From assembly GCA_003223935.1 (NCBI GenBank), contig QHXQ01000022.1:32598-96597 (forward strand): a stretch of DNA of 64,000 nucleotides. Direction: 5' to 3'. A program made the position numbers and the translations under genes. The stretch comes from Acidobacteriota bacterium. Its GTDB lineage: Bacteria; Acidobacteriota; Blastocatellia; Pyrinomonadales; Pyrinomonadaceae. Within the stretch, counting starts at the first letter, position 1. Each line of letters starts with the position of its first letter. This document shows positions 34,816 through 41,615 of this stretch, piece after piece. Under the pieces are notes generated by a model. It did not search any database and was not told the origin of the DNA. It saw only the letters and a list, made by a program, of their open reading frames with translations.

Positions 34816-35706
34816 TTACGCCGCCGCCTCATTCGTGACTTCGGTTTCATCTGTCGTTGCCGTGTCGTTCGCGTCTGCGCTGTGCTCGACCGTCTCACTG
34901 TTTATCTTCTGCGCTGCCCCGTTCGTCTCATCCTCAAGCGCTTCGCCCGCGAGTTTGATGAACGCATCGTCGAGCGATTCCGCGCCCGCTTGCTGCTTGA
35001 GTTCTTGCGCTGTGCCTTCGGCGATCAGACGCCCGTGTGCGAGAAAGCCGATGCGGGCGCACAGACGTTCCGTCTCGGCCATGTCGTGCGACGTGAGCAG
35101 AATCGTCGTGCCCTCTTTCTGCCGCAGGTCTTCGAGGAACGTCTGCACGTCGCGCCGGCTCTTTGGATCGAGTCCGGTCGTCGGCTCGTCCAACAGTAGC
35201 AGCGGCGGATTGATCAAGATCGCGCGCGTGATCGCGACCTTCTGTTGCATGCCGCGACTCATCTCTTCGAGCGGATCGGTGAAGCGTTCGCCTTCGAGAC
35301 CCAGTTGTTCGAGAATCTCCAACGCACGCCGTTCGGCCGCGCGCGCTTCGAGACCGTAGAGCAGAGCCGAATACAGAAGGTTCTCGCGCGCCGAAAGTTT
35401 TTTGTAGAACGCTGCGTCCACGCTGACGCGCCCGATCTTCTGCCGGATCAAATGCTCCTCGCCGGGCAGACGATACCCCAGCAGACGCACCTCGCCGCCA
35501 TCGGGCACAAGTAAGGTCGAAAGCACACGGATCAGCGTTGATTTGCCCGATCCGTTCGGCCCCAGTAGTCCATAGGTCTCGCCTAAAGCGACCTCGAATG
35601 ACACATCTTTGAGCGCATGCACAACGCTAGAGCGCGTGCGCAGGAAGCCCTTACGCTTGTGGAAATATTTTTGTAGTTGATGGACGGAGATACCTAGATT
35701 CGTCAT
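34816..35706 (-). CDS. ABC transporter ATP-binding protein
   Basis: 296 residues from ATG 35706 (GAGGTG eight bases upstream; ATG 35721 is possible). Walker A GPNGSGKSTLIRVL, Q loop, signature MSRGMQQKVAITRAIL (SRGMQ in place of SGGxQ, as in exporter ATPases), Walker B LLLLDEPTTGLDP and the H loop LLTSHDM. A C-terminal tail after about 240 is acidic and low complexity. It energises the adjacent ABC-2 permease. Directly upstream (35802-35846) sits a short peptide frame. Confidence 0.93.
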   Translation of the reverse strand: MTNLGISVHQLQKYFHKRKGFLRTRSSVVHALKDVSFEVALGETYGLLGPNGSGKSTLIRVLSTLLVPDGGEVRLLGYRLPGEEHLIRQKIGRVSVDAAFYKKLSARENLLYSALLYGLEARAAERRALEILEQLGLEGERFTDPLEEMSRGMQQKVAITRAILINPPLLLLDEPTTGLDPKSRRDVQTFLEDLRQKEGTTILLTSHDMAETERLCARIGFLAHGRLIAEGTAQELKQQAGAESLDDAFIKLAGEALEDETNGAAQKINSETVEHSADANDTATTDETEVTNEAAA

Positions 35707-35801
35707 GTCATTACACCTCATTCGACCTGCGTGTGGTCGAATAGCCGCTCTCCAAATTGTGGTAGAGAGAAGACGGAGAGACCGTCAGAGACAGACTGGA
35801 G

Positions 35802-35846
35802 TTAAGCCAGCCAGACGATGATGATACGTGACATGTCGAATCTCAT
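35802..35846 (-). CDS. Possible 14-residue leader or peptide upstream of ABC transporter
   Basis: ATG at 35846 has AAAGGTGA six bases upstream; the frame reads MRFDMSRIIIVWLA and stops at TAA. The hydrophobic C-terminal half and the placement ahead of an ABC exporter gene could mean a leader peptide, or nothing. Too short to judge from one sequence. Confidence 0.25.
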   Translation of the reverse strand: MRFDMSRIIIVWLA

Positions 35847-35971
35847 TTGATTCACCTTTACTGCTTGTGACCCCAAGATACGGCGTGCGCGCAGATTTGG
35901 CAAGCAAATTCGCGCCGCGCCGGTTGGGTTCATAACCGAACGATGAGGTACAGAGAAATGTTCCCGACGAT

Positions 35972-37129
35972 TTAGAGGAGCGCGGTCTCATGCAACAACT
36001 GCCCGGTCGTAAATCGTTCCGCGCTGAGCGGCGAGACATCAAGCAGGCGCGCTTGCCCTTCGAGGATCAATTCGGACATGACGCGGCCGGTCGCGGGCGA
36101 GTGCATGACGCCGTGACCGCTGAAGCCATTGGCGAAGTAGAGGCCGCGCACGTCGGGTGCGGGGCCGATGATCGCGTGATGGTCGGGCGTCATCTCGTAG
36201 AGGCCGGCCCAAGCGCGGCGCGGATTGACCTGTGCTTCGGCCAGACAGGGCACGCGCGCGGCGGCGTGCGTGAGAATCTTTTCGACGAATGAAGTGTCAA
36301 ACTCGGTCTTGAAGCCGGGCGTCTCTGCCGGGTCATTCCACGCGAGCAGGATGCGCAACCCCTCGCGGCGGAAGTGAAAGCCTGTGGACATATCTATGAC
36401 CATCGGGAAGCGTTCGGGCAACTGAGCAAACGGCTCGGTCGGCACGAGTTGCCGACGCAGAGGCTCGACAGGCAGAGACGCGCCAGCCATGCGCGCCACT
36501 TCAGCGGCCCAAGCACCGGCGGCGTTGACGACGGTGCGCGTGGCGATGCGCCCGCGCGTGGTCTCGACGCCGGTCACTTGTCCGCCCTCAACGTCAATGC
36601 CGGTGACGCGCGTCTCCAACCACAGCCGCACGCCGAGTTCGCGCGCGCGCAGCATGAAGCCCATCATCACGCTGTGCGGGTCAACGAAGCCATCGGTCGG
36701 GCAGAACGTGCCGCCGACCATGTCGTCCGTGCGCAACTGCGGCACCATCTGCAACACGTCTTCGCGCGTCACAAACTCGACATTATTCACGCCCAATGCC
36801 TGCTGCCGCGCATGATTCGCTTTCAAGTATTCGAGATGCCGTTCGCTCGTGGCGAGGAAGAGATAACCGTGCGGGCGATAATCTGCGGGATGGCCGACGA
36901 CCTCATCGAAGCGCGCGAAGAAGTTGATCGAGTAGCGCGACATCTCGATGTTGACGGGCGTCGAGAACTGCGCGCGCACGCCGCCCATGCTCTTGCCCGT
37001 CGAGCCTTGTCCTTGATGCGCTTCGCGTTCGACGACCAACACGTTGCGGCAACCCGCTTCGGCCAAGTGGTAAGCCACGCTCGACCCGACGATGCCGCTG
37101 CCAATGATGACTACGTCTGCTGTATCCAT
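35972..37129 (-). CDS. FAD-dependent glycine/D-amino-acid oxidase-like (DAO) protein
   Basis: 385 residues. N-terminal Rossmann motif [21 protein letters not shown] (about 6-27) with VVER for the adenine ribose. Middle: [30 protein letters not shown], and near the end [26 protein letters not shown], the C-terminal FAD motif typical of the sarcosine oxidase beta / glycine oxidase family. Probable oxidation of an amine or amino acid with H2O2 release or electron transfer. No partner gene nearby. Overlapped upstream by a palindromic repeat. Confidence 0.9.
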   Translation of the reverse strand: MDTADVVIIGSGIVGSSVAYHLAEAGCRNVLVVEREAHQGQGSTGKSMGGVRAQFSTPVNIEMSRYSINFFARFDEVVGHPADYRPHGYLFLATSERHLEYLKANHARQQALGVNNVEFVTREDVLQMVPQLRTDDMVGGTFCPTDGFVDPHSVMMGFMLRARELGVRLWLETRVTGIDVEGGQVTGVETTRGRIATRTVVNAAGAWAAEVARMAGASLPVEPLRRQLVPTEPFAQLPERFPMVIDMSTGFHFRREGLRILLAWNDPAETPGFKTEFDTSFVEKILTHAAARVPCLAEAQVNPRRAWAGLYEMTPDHHAIIGPAPDVRGLYFANGFSGHGVMHSPATGRVMSELILEGQARLLDVSPLSAERFTTGQLLHETALL

Positions 37130-37132
37130 AAG

Positions 37133-37245
37133 AAGCTTGTCCGTTGTCAGTAGTCAGTTGTCCGTTATGTCTGTGACCGAAATTCGCGCCCGCAGATTAA
37201 CTTGAACGACTGACCACTGACAACGGACAGCTTTCAGACAAGCTT
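37133..37245. repeat. Inverted repeat spanning the end of the GGDEF gene
   Basis: AAGCTTGTCCGTTGTCAGTAGTCAG-type left arm (37133-37160) pairs with CTGACCACTGACAACGGACAGC and the final AAGCTT (37210-37245). The right arm includes the last codons of the diguanylate cyclase gene, so the repeat forms part of the coding end. Confidence 0.75.
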
Positions 37246-38427
37246 GTGTTGGCGTTGCGCTTTGTAACTCTGCTTGCATTGATACATTGCCGTGTCGGCT
37301 TGTTCAATGGCTAATTGTAACTCAGCGAGTTTATTGAAGTCGGCGATGCCGTAGGAGACGCTGATGCTGACCGGCTCGGCCACACGTTGCAGGCGCGTCT
37401 TGGCGAGTGGCGCGTTCAGGCGCTCCATGCGTTTGCGCGCTTCCGCTTCGGCGAGACCGAAGAGCAGCAGTAAAAATTCGTCGCCGCCCCAACGAAACAG
37501 CATGTCGTCGGCGCGGATGAGCGAGCGGATCGAGCGCGCCACCGCGCGAATCGCTTCGTCGCCAGCGGCGTGCCCGTGCGAGTCGTTGAGCGGTTTCAGA
37601 TTGTCAATGTCTATGACGACGACGCACCCGGCGGCATTGGCGGACGTGCCCGTCTGTTCGCGGTCGAGGAGCGAATGAAAAGCGTGACGATTGAACGCTT
37701 GCGTCAGAGGATCGACGCGCGCCATCGTCTCCAAGCGATCACGCGCGGCCGTGAGTTCAAGGTTCGTCGCTTCGACCGCGCGGCGCACGCCCTCCATCAA
37801 CACCATCACCGTGCCGAAGCCGAGCAGGATTTCGAGGATCAGATCGAAGATCGAGGTGTACTTCAAATACTCGGCCGGCATGAACCAGCCCCAGACATCA
37901 TAGCGCGCGCCGAAGATGGGGATGTAATGAAAGAAGTTGATCGCCAATAGCACGAGCGCGACCGACATCACGCGCATGCCCGGACTGTTCGGCTCGCGTC
38001 TGCGCGCGGGCCGCAGAGACCAGAAGGCAGCGCTGAAGAAACAGGCGATGATGAACGCATGCACCATGAACTGATCGTTGAAGTTGTGCAGGACGTGCGG
38101 GAGCAGTGCAGCGATAAGGCCGAAGGGCAGCAGCCAGAGCAACTGCTTGCGCGTCAGTTGCGCGCCGGTTGCGTGCTGGCGGCAACCGGCGAGGAACATG
38201 AAGCCGAACACGTACTCGCCCAAGAAGTAGAACGAATAAAAGATCGGCGCAAGTTTAGCGATATGAAAAGCAACGATGAGGCAGGCGAGTGCGAGCGCGA
38301 GTGAAGTCCAAGCGAGCGTCCAGTAGCGCAGGGCGCGCGTCTGGATCGAGCGCATGATGAAAAAAGAGAGCAGCATCACCAGTGTGATGCCGACGCACTG
38401 TATAACCAGACCGACTGAGGCATCCAT
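37234..38427 (-). CDS. Membrane diguanylate cyclase (GGDEF)
   Basis: 397 residues from ATG 38427. Seven or eight membrane segments cover about 5-215 (a 7TM-type sensor module). The GGDEF domain runs about 235-390: RVDPLTQAFNRHAFHSLLD, CVVVIDIDNLKPLNDSHGHAAGDEAIRAVA and RWGGDEFLLLLFG with an intact active-site GGDEF. It should make c-di-GMP in response to a membrane signal. No clear I-site RxxD directly before GGDEF (the residues are ADDMLFRWGGDEF), so product inhibition may be weak. The upstream region towards 38730 is empty. Confidence 0.93.
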   Translation of the reverse strand: MDASVGLVIQCVGITLVMLLSFFIMRSIQTRALRYWTLAWTSLALALACLIVAFHIAKLAPIFYSFYFLGEYVFGFMFLAGCRQHATGAQLTRKQLLWLLPFGLIAALLPHVLHNFNDQFMVHAFIIACFFSAAFWSLRPARRREPNSPGMRVMSVALVLLAINFFHYIPIFGARYDVWGWFMPAEYLKYTSIFDLILEILLGFGTVMVLMEGVRRAVEATNLELTAARDRLETMARVDPLTQAFNRHAFHSLLDREQTGTSANAAGCVVVIDIDNLKPLNDSHGHAAGDEAIRAVARSIRSLIRADDMLFRWGGDEFLLLLFGLAEAEARKRMERLNAPLAKTRLQRVAEPVSISVSYGIADFNKLAELQLAIEQADTAMYQCKQSYKAQRQHKLV

Positions 38428-38730
38428 AAAAGCACCCGAATATATGTAAAGAGAAACTGACCGTTCACACGGCGCTGCCGAGGCGCACCCGCAACAAAAC
38501 TGTCTGACCAGATGAATCGTGAGTGAGTTCGATAGCCACAACTAAGGCAAACGAGATGAGCCAACGTGTCAGTGAACCAAATCGGGGCGGCGAGCAGCCC
38601 CAACCCGCCACAGCCATTCTAGCGAATAGGCGGACGCGGCGCTAGAGTTTTGTTGCGGGTGGCTTACGCAGACCGCCCGATGGAGGACGGCCTCAAATAA
38701 AAGTATGCGAGGCTCGTACCTGTGCGACAG
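38428..38730. other. Gap between GGDEF gene and RiPP locus
   Basis: About 300 bases with no supported gene. It must hold the promoter of the GGDEF gene and the 3' end of the RiPP transcript. I see no strong hairpin. Confidence 0.4.
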
Positions 38731-38991
38731 CTAGCTCGTCTTGCAAGAATAAAAATTGGCCGCGCAAGCCGCGGCGCATGGGATTGCGGCAAGACCAGTG
38801 CCCGCACAAGGTGCCAGACAAGCATAATACCAAAGTAGGCATTTGTGTTTCTTAATAAAACCGAAAAGCTGAGGCACGACGACATTGCTTCTCGACGTGA
38901 TGTCTTCCGACAGGGATTTATCTCTCCCCACACTAAAATCTCCGGTGCGGTGATAAAGCGAATTCGCTGCGGTGAATCCGGGTAGTCTCAT
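38731..38991 (-). CDS. RiPP-precursor-like peptide, LPGFTA leader and six-Cys core
   Basis: 86 residues from ATG 38991, with AAGGGAG about 11 bases upstream. The N-terminus MRLPGFTAANSLYHRTGDF matches the LPxFTAExSL leader of the peptides at 39659-39964 and 40040-40240. A VVVPQL motif at 38-42 parallels the VIPQL of the 66-residue peptide and appears to end the leader. The last part holds six cysteines (51, 58, 62, 72, 76, 83) in a hydrophobic, Ala-rich setting. It is the last gene of the RiPP-like set, downstream of the PatG_C-type gene. No cleavage or modification is shown by the sequence; the core is inferred. It could alternatively be an exported Cys-rich peptide without modification. Confidence 0.75.
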   Translation of the reverse strand: MRLPGFTAANSLYHRTGDFSVGRDKSLSEDITSRSNVVVPQLFGFIKKHKCLLWYYACLAPCAGTGLAAIPCAAACAANFYSCKTS

Positions 38992-39020
38992 TTTTCCAAG
39001 TCTCCCTTAAAGTCTAGACC

Positions 39021-39389
39021 CTAACGGTCAGGGTACTCTGACAATTCTGTAACCAGAGTCGGTAACTCTCCGGTTATATCCACCCGCGCGCAATATTTCT
39101 CGGTCACATTCGTTTCGTAATTGGTGAAAGAGAAGATCACGTCCATAAGCTTGCGATCATCACTCAGACCAAAAGGGCGGACTTCCAACTCCGTCGCCAA
39201 GAATTTCCGTCCGTAAGCCTCAGCGGCCTTTTCATAGATGGCCGGATAGCTGCTCACCAGATAGCTTAAAGCGCGCTGCTCATTCGCTGCTCCCGCCTCA
39301 GCAGCGGCCTGCATCGTTCCTTCGACCAAATCTTCAAAGATCGGAACCCTTTTTCTTTGGCTTTCCCCGCTGTCTATCCCCATTGACAT
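39021..39389 (-). CDS. Stand-alone PatG_C-type domain protein
   Basis: 122 residues from ATG 39389 (GGGAGAAAT before it; GTG 39476 gives a longer form without homology). The sequence aligns along its whole length with residues about 205-318 of the PatG-like protein at 40269-41225: ANEQRALSYLVSSYPAIYEKAAEAY against DEHRALNYLAVRYPLIYGRATEQY, and LMDVIFSFTNYETNVTEKYCARVDITGELP against VVDVIFSFVDRNTTAIEKYFVRVDVTEEFP. It thus looks like a duplicated and separated C-terminal PatG domain. In cyanobactin PatG this region is a C-terminal domain of unknown role. Probable partner of the peptides on either side. Confidence 0.75.
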   Translation of the reverse strand: MSMGIDSGESQRKRVPIFEDLVEGTMQAAAEAGAANEQRALSYLVSSYPAIYEKAAEAYGRKFLATELEVRPFGLSDDRKLMDVIFSFTNYETNVTEKYCARVDITGELPTLVTELSEYPDR

Positions 39390-39480
39390 ATTTCTCCCAT
39401 AATGAAATGGAACTCCGCCGAGAATCACATCCTTACAAACTGAGCGCTTCCCGGCGGCGTCCTTCTCCAGACTCACTCAG

Positions 39481-39658
39481 AAGAGGGCCGCCAGCGACAC
39501 CCGGCTTGTGCCGCCAATCAAGCGTTCGCGTTCGATAGTCTCCGAATAAACAGGCCGTAGCTCAGCCCGTTTCACAGCCCTGCCGCGAGCGCCATCCAAA
39601 ACACACGTATCTTGCGATGACAACGGGGCGATGGCCGAACTTGCGCACCACTGTCCGG
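39481..39658. other. Short gap inside RiPP locus
   Basis: 180 bases between the acidic peptide gene and the PatG_C-type gene. Only a short 28-residue frame on the minus strand is visible and I cannot support it as a gene. Confidence 0.3.
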
Positions 39659-39964
39659 TTACTCTTCTAAAGCATCTTCCCCATCGTCTTCGCCCGCTGA
39701 GTCGTCCTCGTCTCCTTCGTCAGCGCCTTCGTCAGTGCCCATAGCCTCAAGGCCCTCATCATCGCCGCCTTCTTCTTCGCCTTCTGCTCCCATCAGACCA
39801 GCTTCATCCGCGTCTTCCAGTCCTTCCGCCCCGTCCAGTTGACTAGGTTGGACAACAATCGCAGGCTGTCCGCTCTGCGAGAAGCGGCCGAACTGGGGAC
39901 TTCCACGATAGGTTCGCGTCGCTTTACCCAAAGCCGATTCGGCAGTGAATTTCGGAAGAGTCAT
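39659..39964 (-). CDS. RiPP-precursor-like peptide with LPKFTAESAL leader and acidic tail
   Basis: 101 residues from ATG 39964 (AAGGAGCG upstream). The first ~20 residues (MTLPKFTAESALGKATRTYR) match the leaders of the other two peptides, then VVQPSQL at 37-43 in place of VxPQL. The remaining 58 residues have about half Asp/Glu, much Gly/Ala, no Lys or Arg and no Cys. An acidic, Cys-free core with the same leader as the six-Cys peptides is unusual: it may be a different product, a decoy, or an immunity or metal-binding partner. That it belongs to the same system is inferred from leader and position. Confidence 0.75.
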   Translation of the reverse strand: MTLPKFTAESALGKATRTYRGSPQFGRFSQSGQPAIVVQPSQLDGAEGLEDADEAGLMGAEGEEEGGDDEGLEAMGTDEGADEGDEDDSAGEDDGEDALEE

Positions 39965-39991
39965 GATGCTCACGCTCCTTTCAATGAAAAA

Positions 39992-40026
39992 TGGTCGGGC
40001 GCACGATAAAGCCCGGCACCCGACCA
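39992..40026. other. Small hairpin between two leader peptides
   Basis: TGGTCGGG pairs with CCCGACCA (39992-39999 with 40019-40026). It lies in the gap between two precursor genes and could be an attenuator or RNA processing site that sets peptide ratios. Weak evidence. Confidence 0.35.
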
Positions 40027-40039
40027 CAAACCAGCAGTC

Positions 40040-40240
40040 TCAGCAACTTTGTACTGAGCATTTGAGACCGCCAAACAAAGAGAAGCAGCAACGCAATCTC
40101 TTGTGGAAAACACAAGGCGTGTTGATGCACAACTGCGGAATCACAGCCTGTGCGCTTGCGCTACTGGCCTTCGGTCCTTCCTTAAAGCGTTCGCTCGACT
40201 TGGCGAGCGAGGCTTCCGCGGTAAACCCGGGTAACTTCAT
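40040..40240 (-). CDS. RiPP-precursor-like peptide, LPGFTAEASL leader and six-Cys core
   Basis: 66 residues from ATG 40240 with AAGGAGG nine bases upstream. Leader MKLPGFTAEASLAKSSERF, junction-like VIPQL at 33-37, then a short core CINTPCVFHKRLRCCFSLF with cysteines at 38, 43, 51, 52, 61 and 66 (the last residue). The six-Cys pattern after a PQL motif is shared with the 86-residue peptide although spacing differs. It follows the PatG-like gene by 28 bases on the same strand. The ending on Cys is compatible with a macrocycle or crosslink at the C-terminus, but this is inference. Confidence 0.8.
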   Translation of the reverse strand: MKLPGFTAEASLAKSSERFKEGPKASSASAQAVIPQLCINTPCVFHKRLRCCFSLFGGLKCSVQSC

Positions 40241-40268
40241 TTCTCAGAGCCTCCTTTCCGGCCTTCGC

Positions 40269-41225
40269 CTAACGTTCATAAAACGGCTGTAGTGGACTCA
40301 CGAGGAACGGAAACTCCTCGGTCACATCCACACGGACGAAATACTTCTCAATGGCGGTCGTATTACGATCCACGAACGAGAAGATCACATCGACGACGTT
40401 GCGGACGCCGCTCAGCCGCGACGAGCGAGTTTCTACCCCGTCCAAACCGAAGTTCCTTTCATACTGCTCAGTCGCCCGACCGTAGATGAGCGGATAGCGC
40501 ACCGCCAGATAATTCAAGGCGCGGTGCTCATCTGTCGCCCCGGCGTTGTCAGTCAGCTGTGTGATCCTATCGAAGAGGTCTCCCGCTGCCGTCCTGAACT
40601 GCTTTTCATCCTTCGCTGCCATCTTCGCCCTCGGCGCGGGGATGGCGTTAACCAGCGCGTCGCGGTCGAAGGAGTAAATCTGGTCGAACGCGACAATCGG
40701 CACCAACAACCCGTTGCACATCTCCGCCGTGGCGATTGGCCCGCGCACCCCTATGACGACGTCAACGTCCAATCTTCTAGGGTTATCGCGCACCGACGCC
40801 AGCAATAGGTCAAGGCCATCGGGATCACGCGGGATCAGGATGTAGGTCTCCAGCCCCTCGATGGTCATCACCCAACATACTTGACGCGCGAGGTAGCGGT
40901 TCTCAGGCTGGGATAAAACCTTAGCGAGCGCCTGCTGGTCTGTCAGCCCGTTTGTATCTGCGCGACCGGTGGCTTGGACAAACTCCTTCTCCACCCCCAA
41001 GCTTGGGAAGCGTGCCTCGATCCTGCCGATGGCAAAGACGTAAGCGGCGGGAGTCGCCGCATCGCCACCGGCTTCCGCGCCTGCCGGGCAGCCGCAACCT
41101 GCGCCGCCAACCTGCGGGGTAATCATCGTTCTCGAACCGTTAGCAAAAGGGGTTTGAGCGGCGGCCACGTTGTTCGCCATCACAGGCCGATTTGCTGGGG
41201 GTTCCATCGCTTCTTTTCGTTCCAT
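40269..41225 (-). CDS. PatG-like protein (PatG_D and PatG_C domains) without protease domain
   Basis: 318 residues, ATG with AGGAGG ten bases upstream. After a Gly/Cys stretch (GCGCP at 43-47) a domain begins at about 61: AYVFAIGRIEARFPSLGVEK, GLTDQQALAKVLSQPENRYL, QVCWVMTIEGLETYIL, VIGVRGPIATAEMCNGLLVP and AFDQIYSFDRDAL. I recognise these as the cyanobactin PatG accessory domain (PatG_D type). From about 205 a PatG_C-type domain follows (ATDEHRALNYLAVRYPLIYG; VVDVIFSFVDRNTTAIEKYF). In cyanobactin PatG these follow a subtilase macrocyclase; here the protease is the separate PatA-like gene at 41612. Likely a non-catalytic partner in peptide processing. Confidence 0.85.
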   Translation of the reverse strand: MERKEAMEPPANRPVMANNVAAAQTPFANGSRTMITPQVGGAGCGCPAGAEAGGDAATPAAYVFAIGRIEARFPSLGVEKEFVQATGRADTNGLTDQQALAKVLSQPENRYLARQVCWVMTIEGLETYILIPRDPDGLDLLLASVRDNPRRLDVDVVIGVRGPIATAEMCNGLLVPIVAFDQIYSFDRDALVNAIPAPRAKMAAKDEKQFRTAAGDLFDRITQLTDNAGATDEHRALNYLAVRYPLIYGRATEQYERNFGLDGVETRSSRLSGVRNVVDVIFSFVDRNTTAIEKYFVRVDVTEEFPFLVSPLQPFYER

Positions 41226-41396
41226 TACGTTTTTGCCTCCTTCAAAAAGTCTTCAAGCTCAATTCGGTGGCAGCGCAATCACCAAACACAGCATGTATCT
41301 TCATGCATCAGATGTGGCCGCCATCTTGCTGCTGCTTGTGCGGGTCAGCCGTCGGGCGCTTGGCCGAGATAACGCACGGTTCGAGCCTCTCTGCCT

Positions 41397-41615
41397 CTAG
41401 CCTTGCCGCCGCCCGCCAGAGAAAACGAGCCAGCGATTGAGCGCGGCGGCACGGCGCTGGCAGCCACCACAGGGCTTGATTCCGGCAGCCGACGTGACTC
41501 GTTTGACAACATCGCCCAGACCAATGTCCTCGTTAATGAATCCAGGAAGGCGCATCCGATATGGTTGGCCTTCGGTTTTGTTTGAATGGTCGGCCGCTGG
41601 TTTTTGCTTCTTCAT
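41397..41615 (-). CDS. Small LPGF-motif peptide with CGGC signature, coupled to the protease gene
   Basis: 72 residues from ATG 41615, which overlaps the protease stop (ATGA, with GGAGG eight bases upstream), or from the internal ATG 41555. Residues 21-28 are MRLPGFIN, the same LPGF signature as the leaders. The rest reads GLGDVVKRVTSAAGIKPCGGCQRRAAALNRW in part, with only two cysteines (49, 52). The G-IKPCGGC-xRR pattern with LNRW is recalled from many small proteins, some in phages, so the peptide could be a precursor or an unrelated small protein recruited here. The coupling makes joint expression with the protease certain. Confidence 0.75.
   Translation of the reverse strand: MKKQKPAADHSNKTEGQPYRMRLPGFINEDIGLGDVVKRVTSAAGIKPCGGCQRRAAALNRWLVFSGGRRQG

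Noticed and set aside
33961..35706. ABC exporter as part of the RiPP locus
   Set aside because: Lies 4 kb away, separated by a flavoprotein and a GGDEF gene; no shared regulation visible. Could still export a product, but no evidence here.
38664..38933. 89-residue minus-strand frame overlapping the 86-residue peptide
   Set aside because: Different frame; the alternative frame has the LPGFTA leader, ribosome binding site and six-Cys core.
39945..40292. 115-residue plus-strand frame across the leader peptides
   Set aside because: Opposite strand of two peptide genes with leaders and ribosome binding sites; no own motif.
40269..41225. PatG as complete macrocyclase
   Set aside because: No subtilase catalytic motifs in this protein; only the accessory domains are present.
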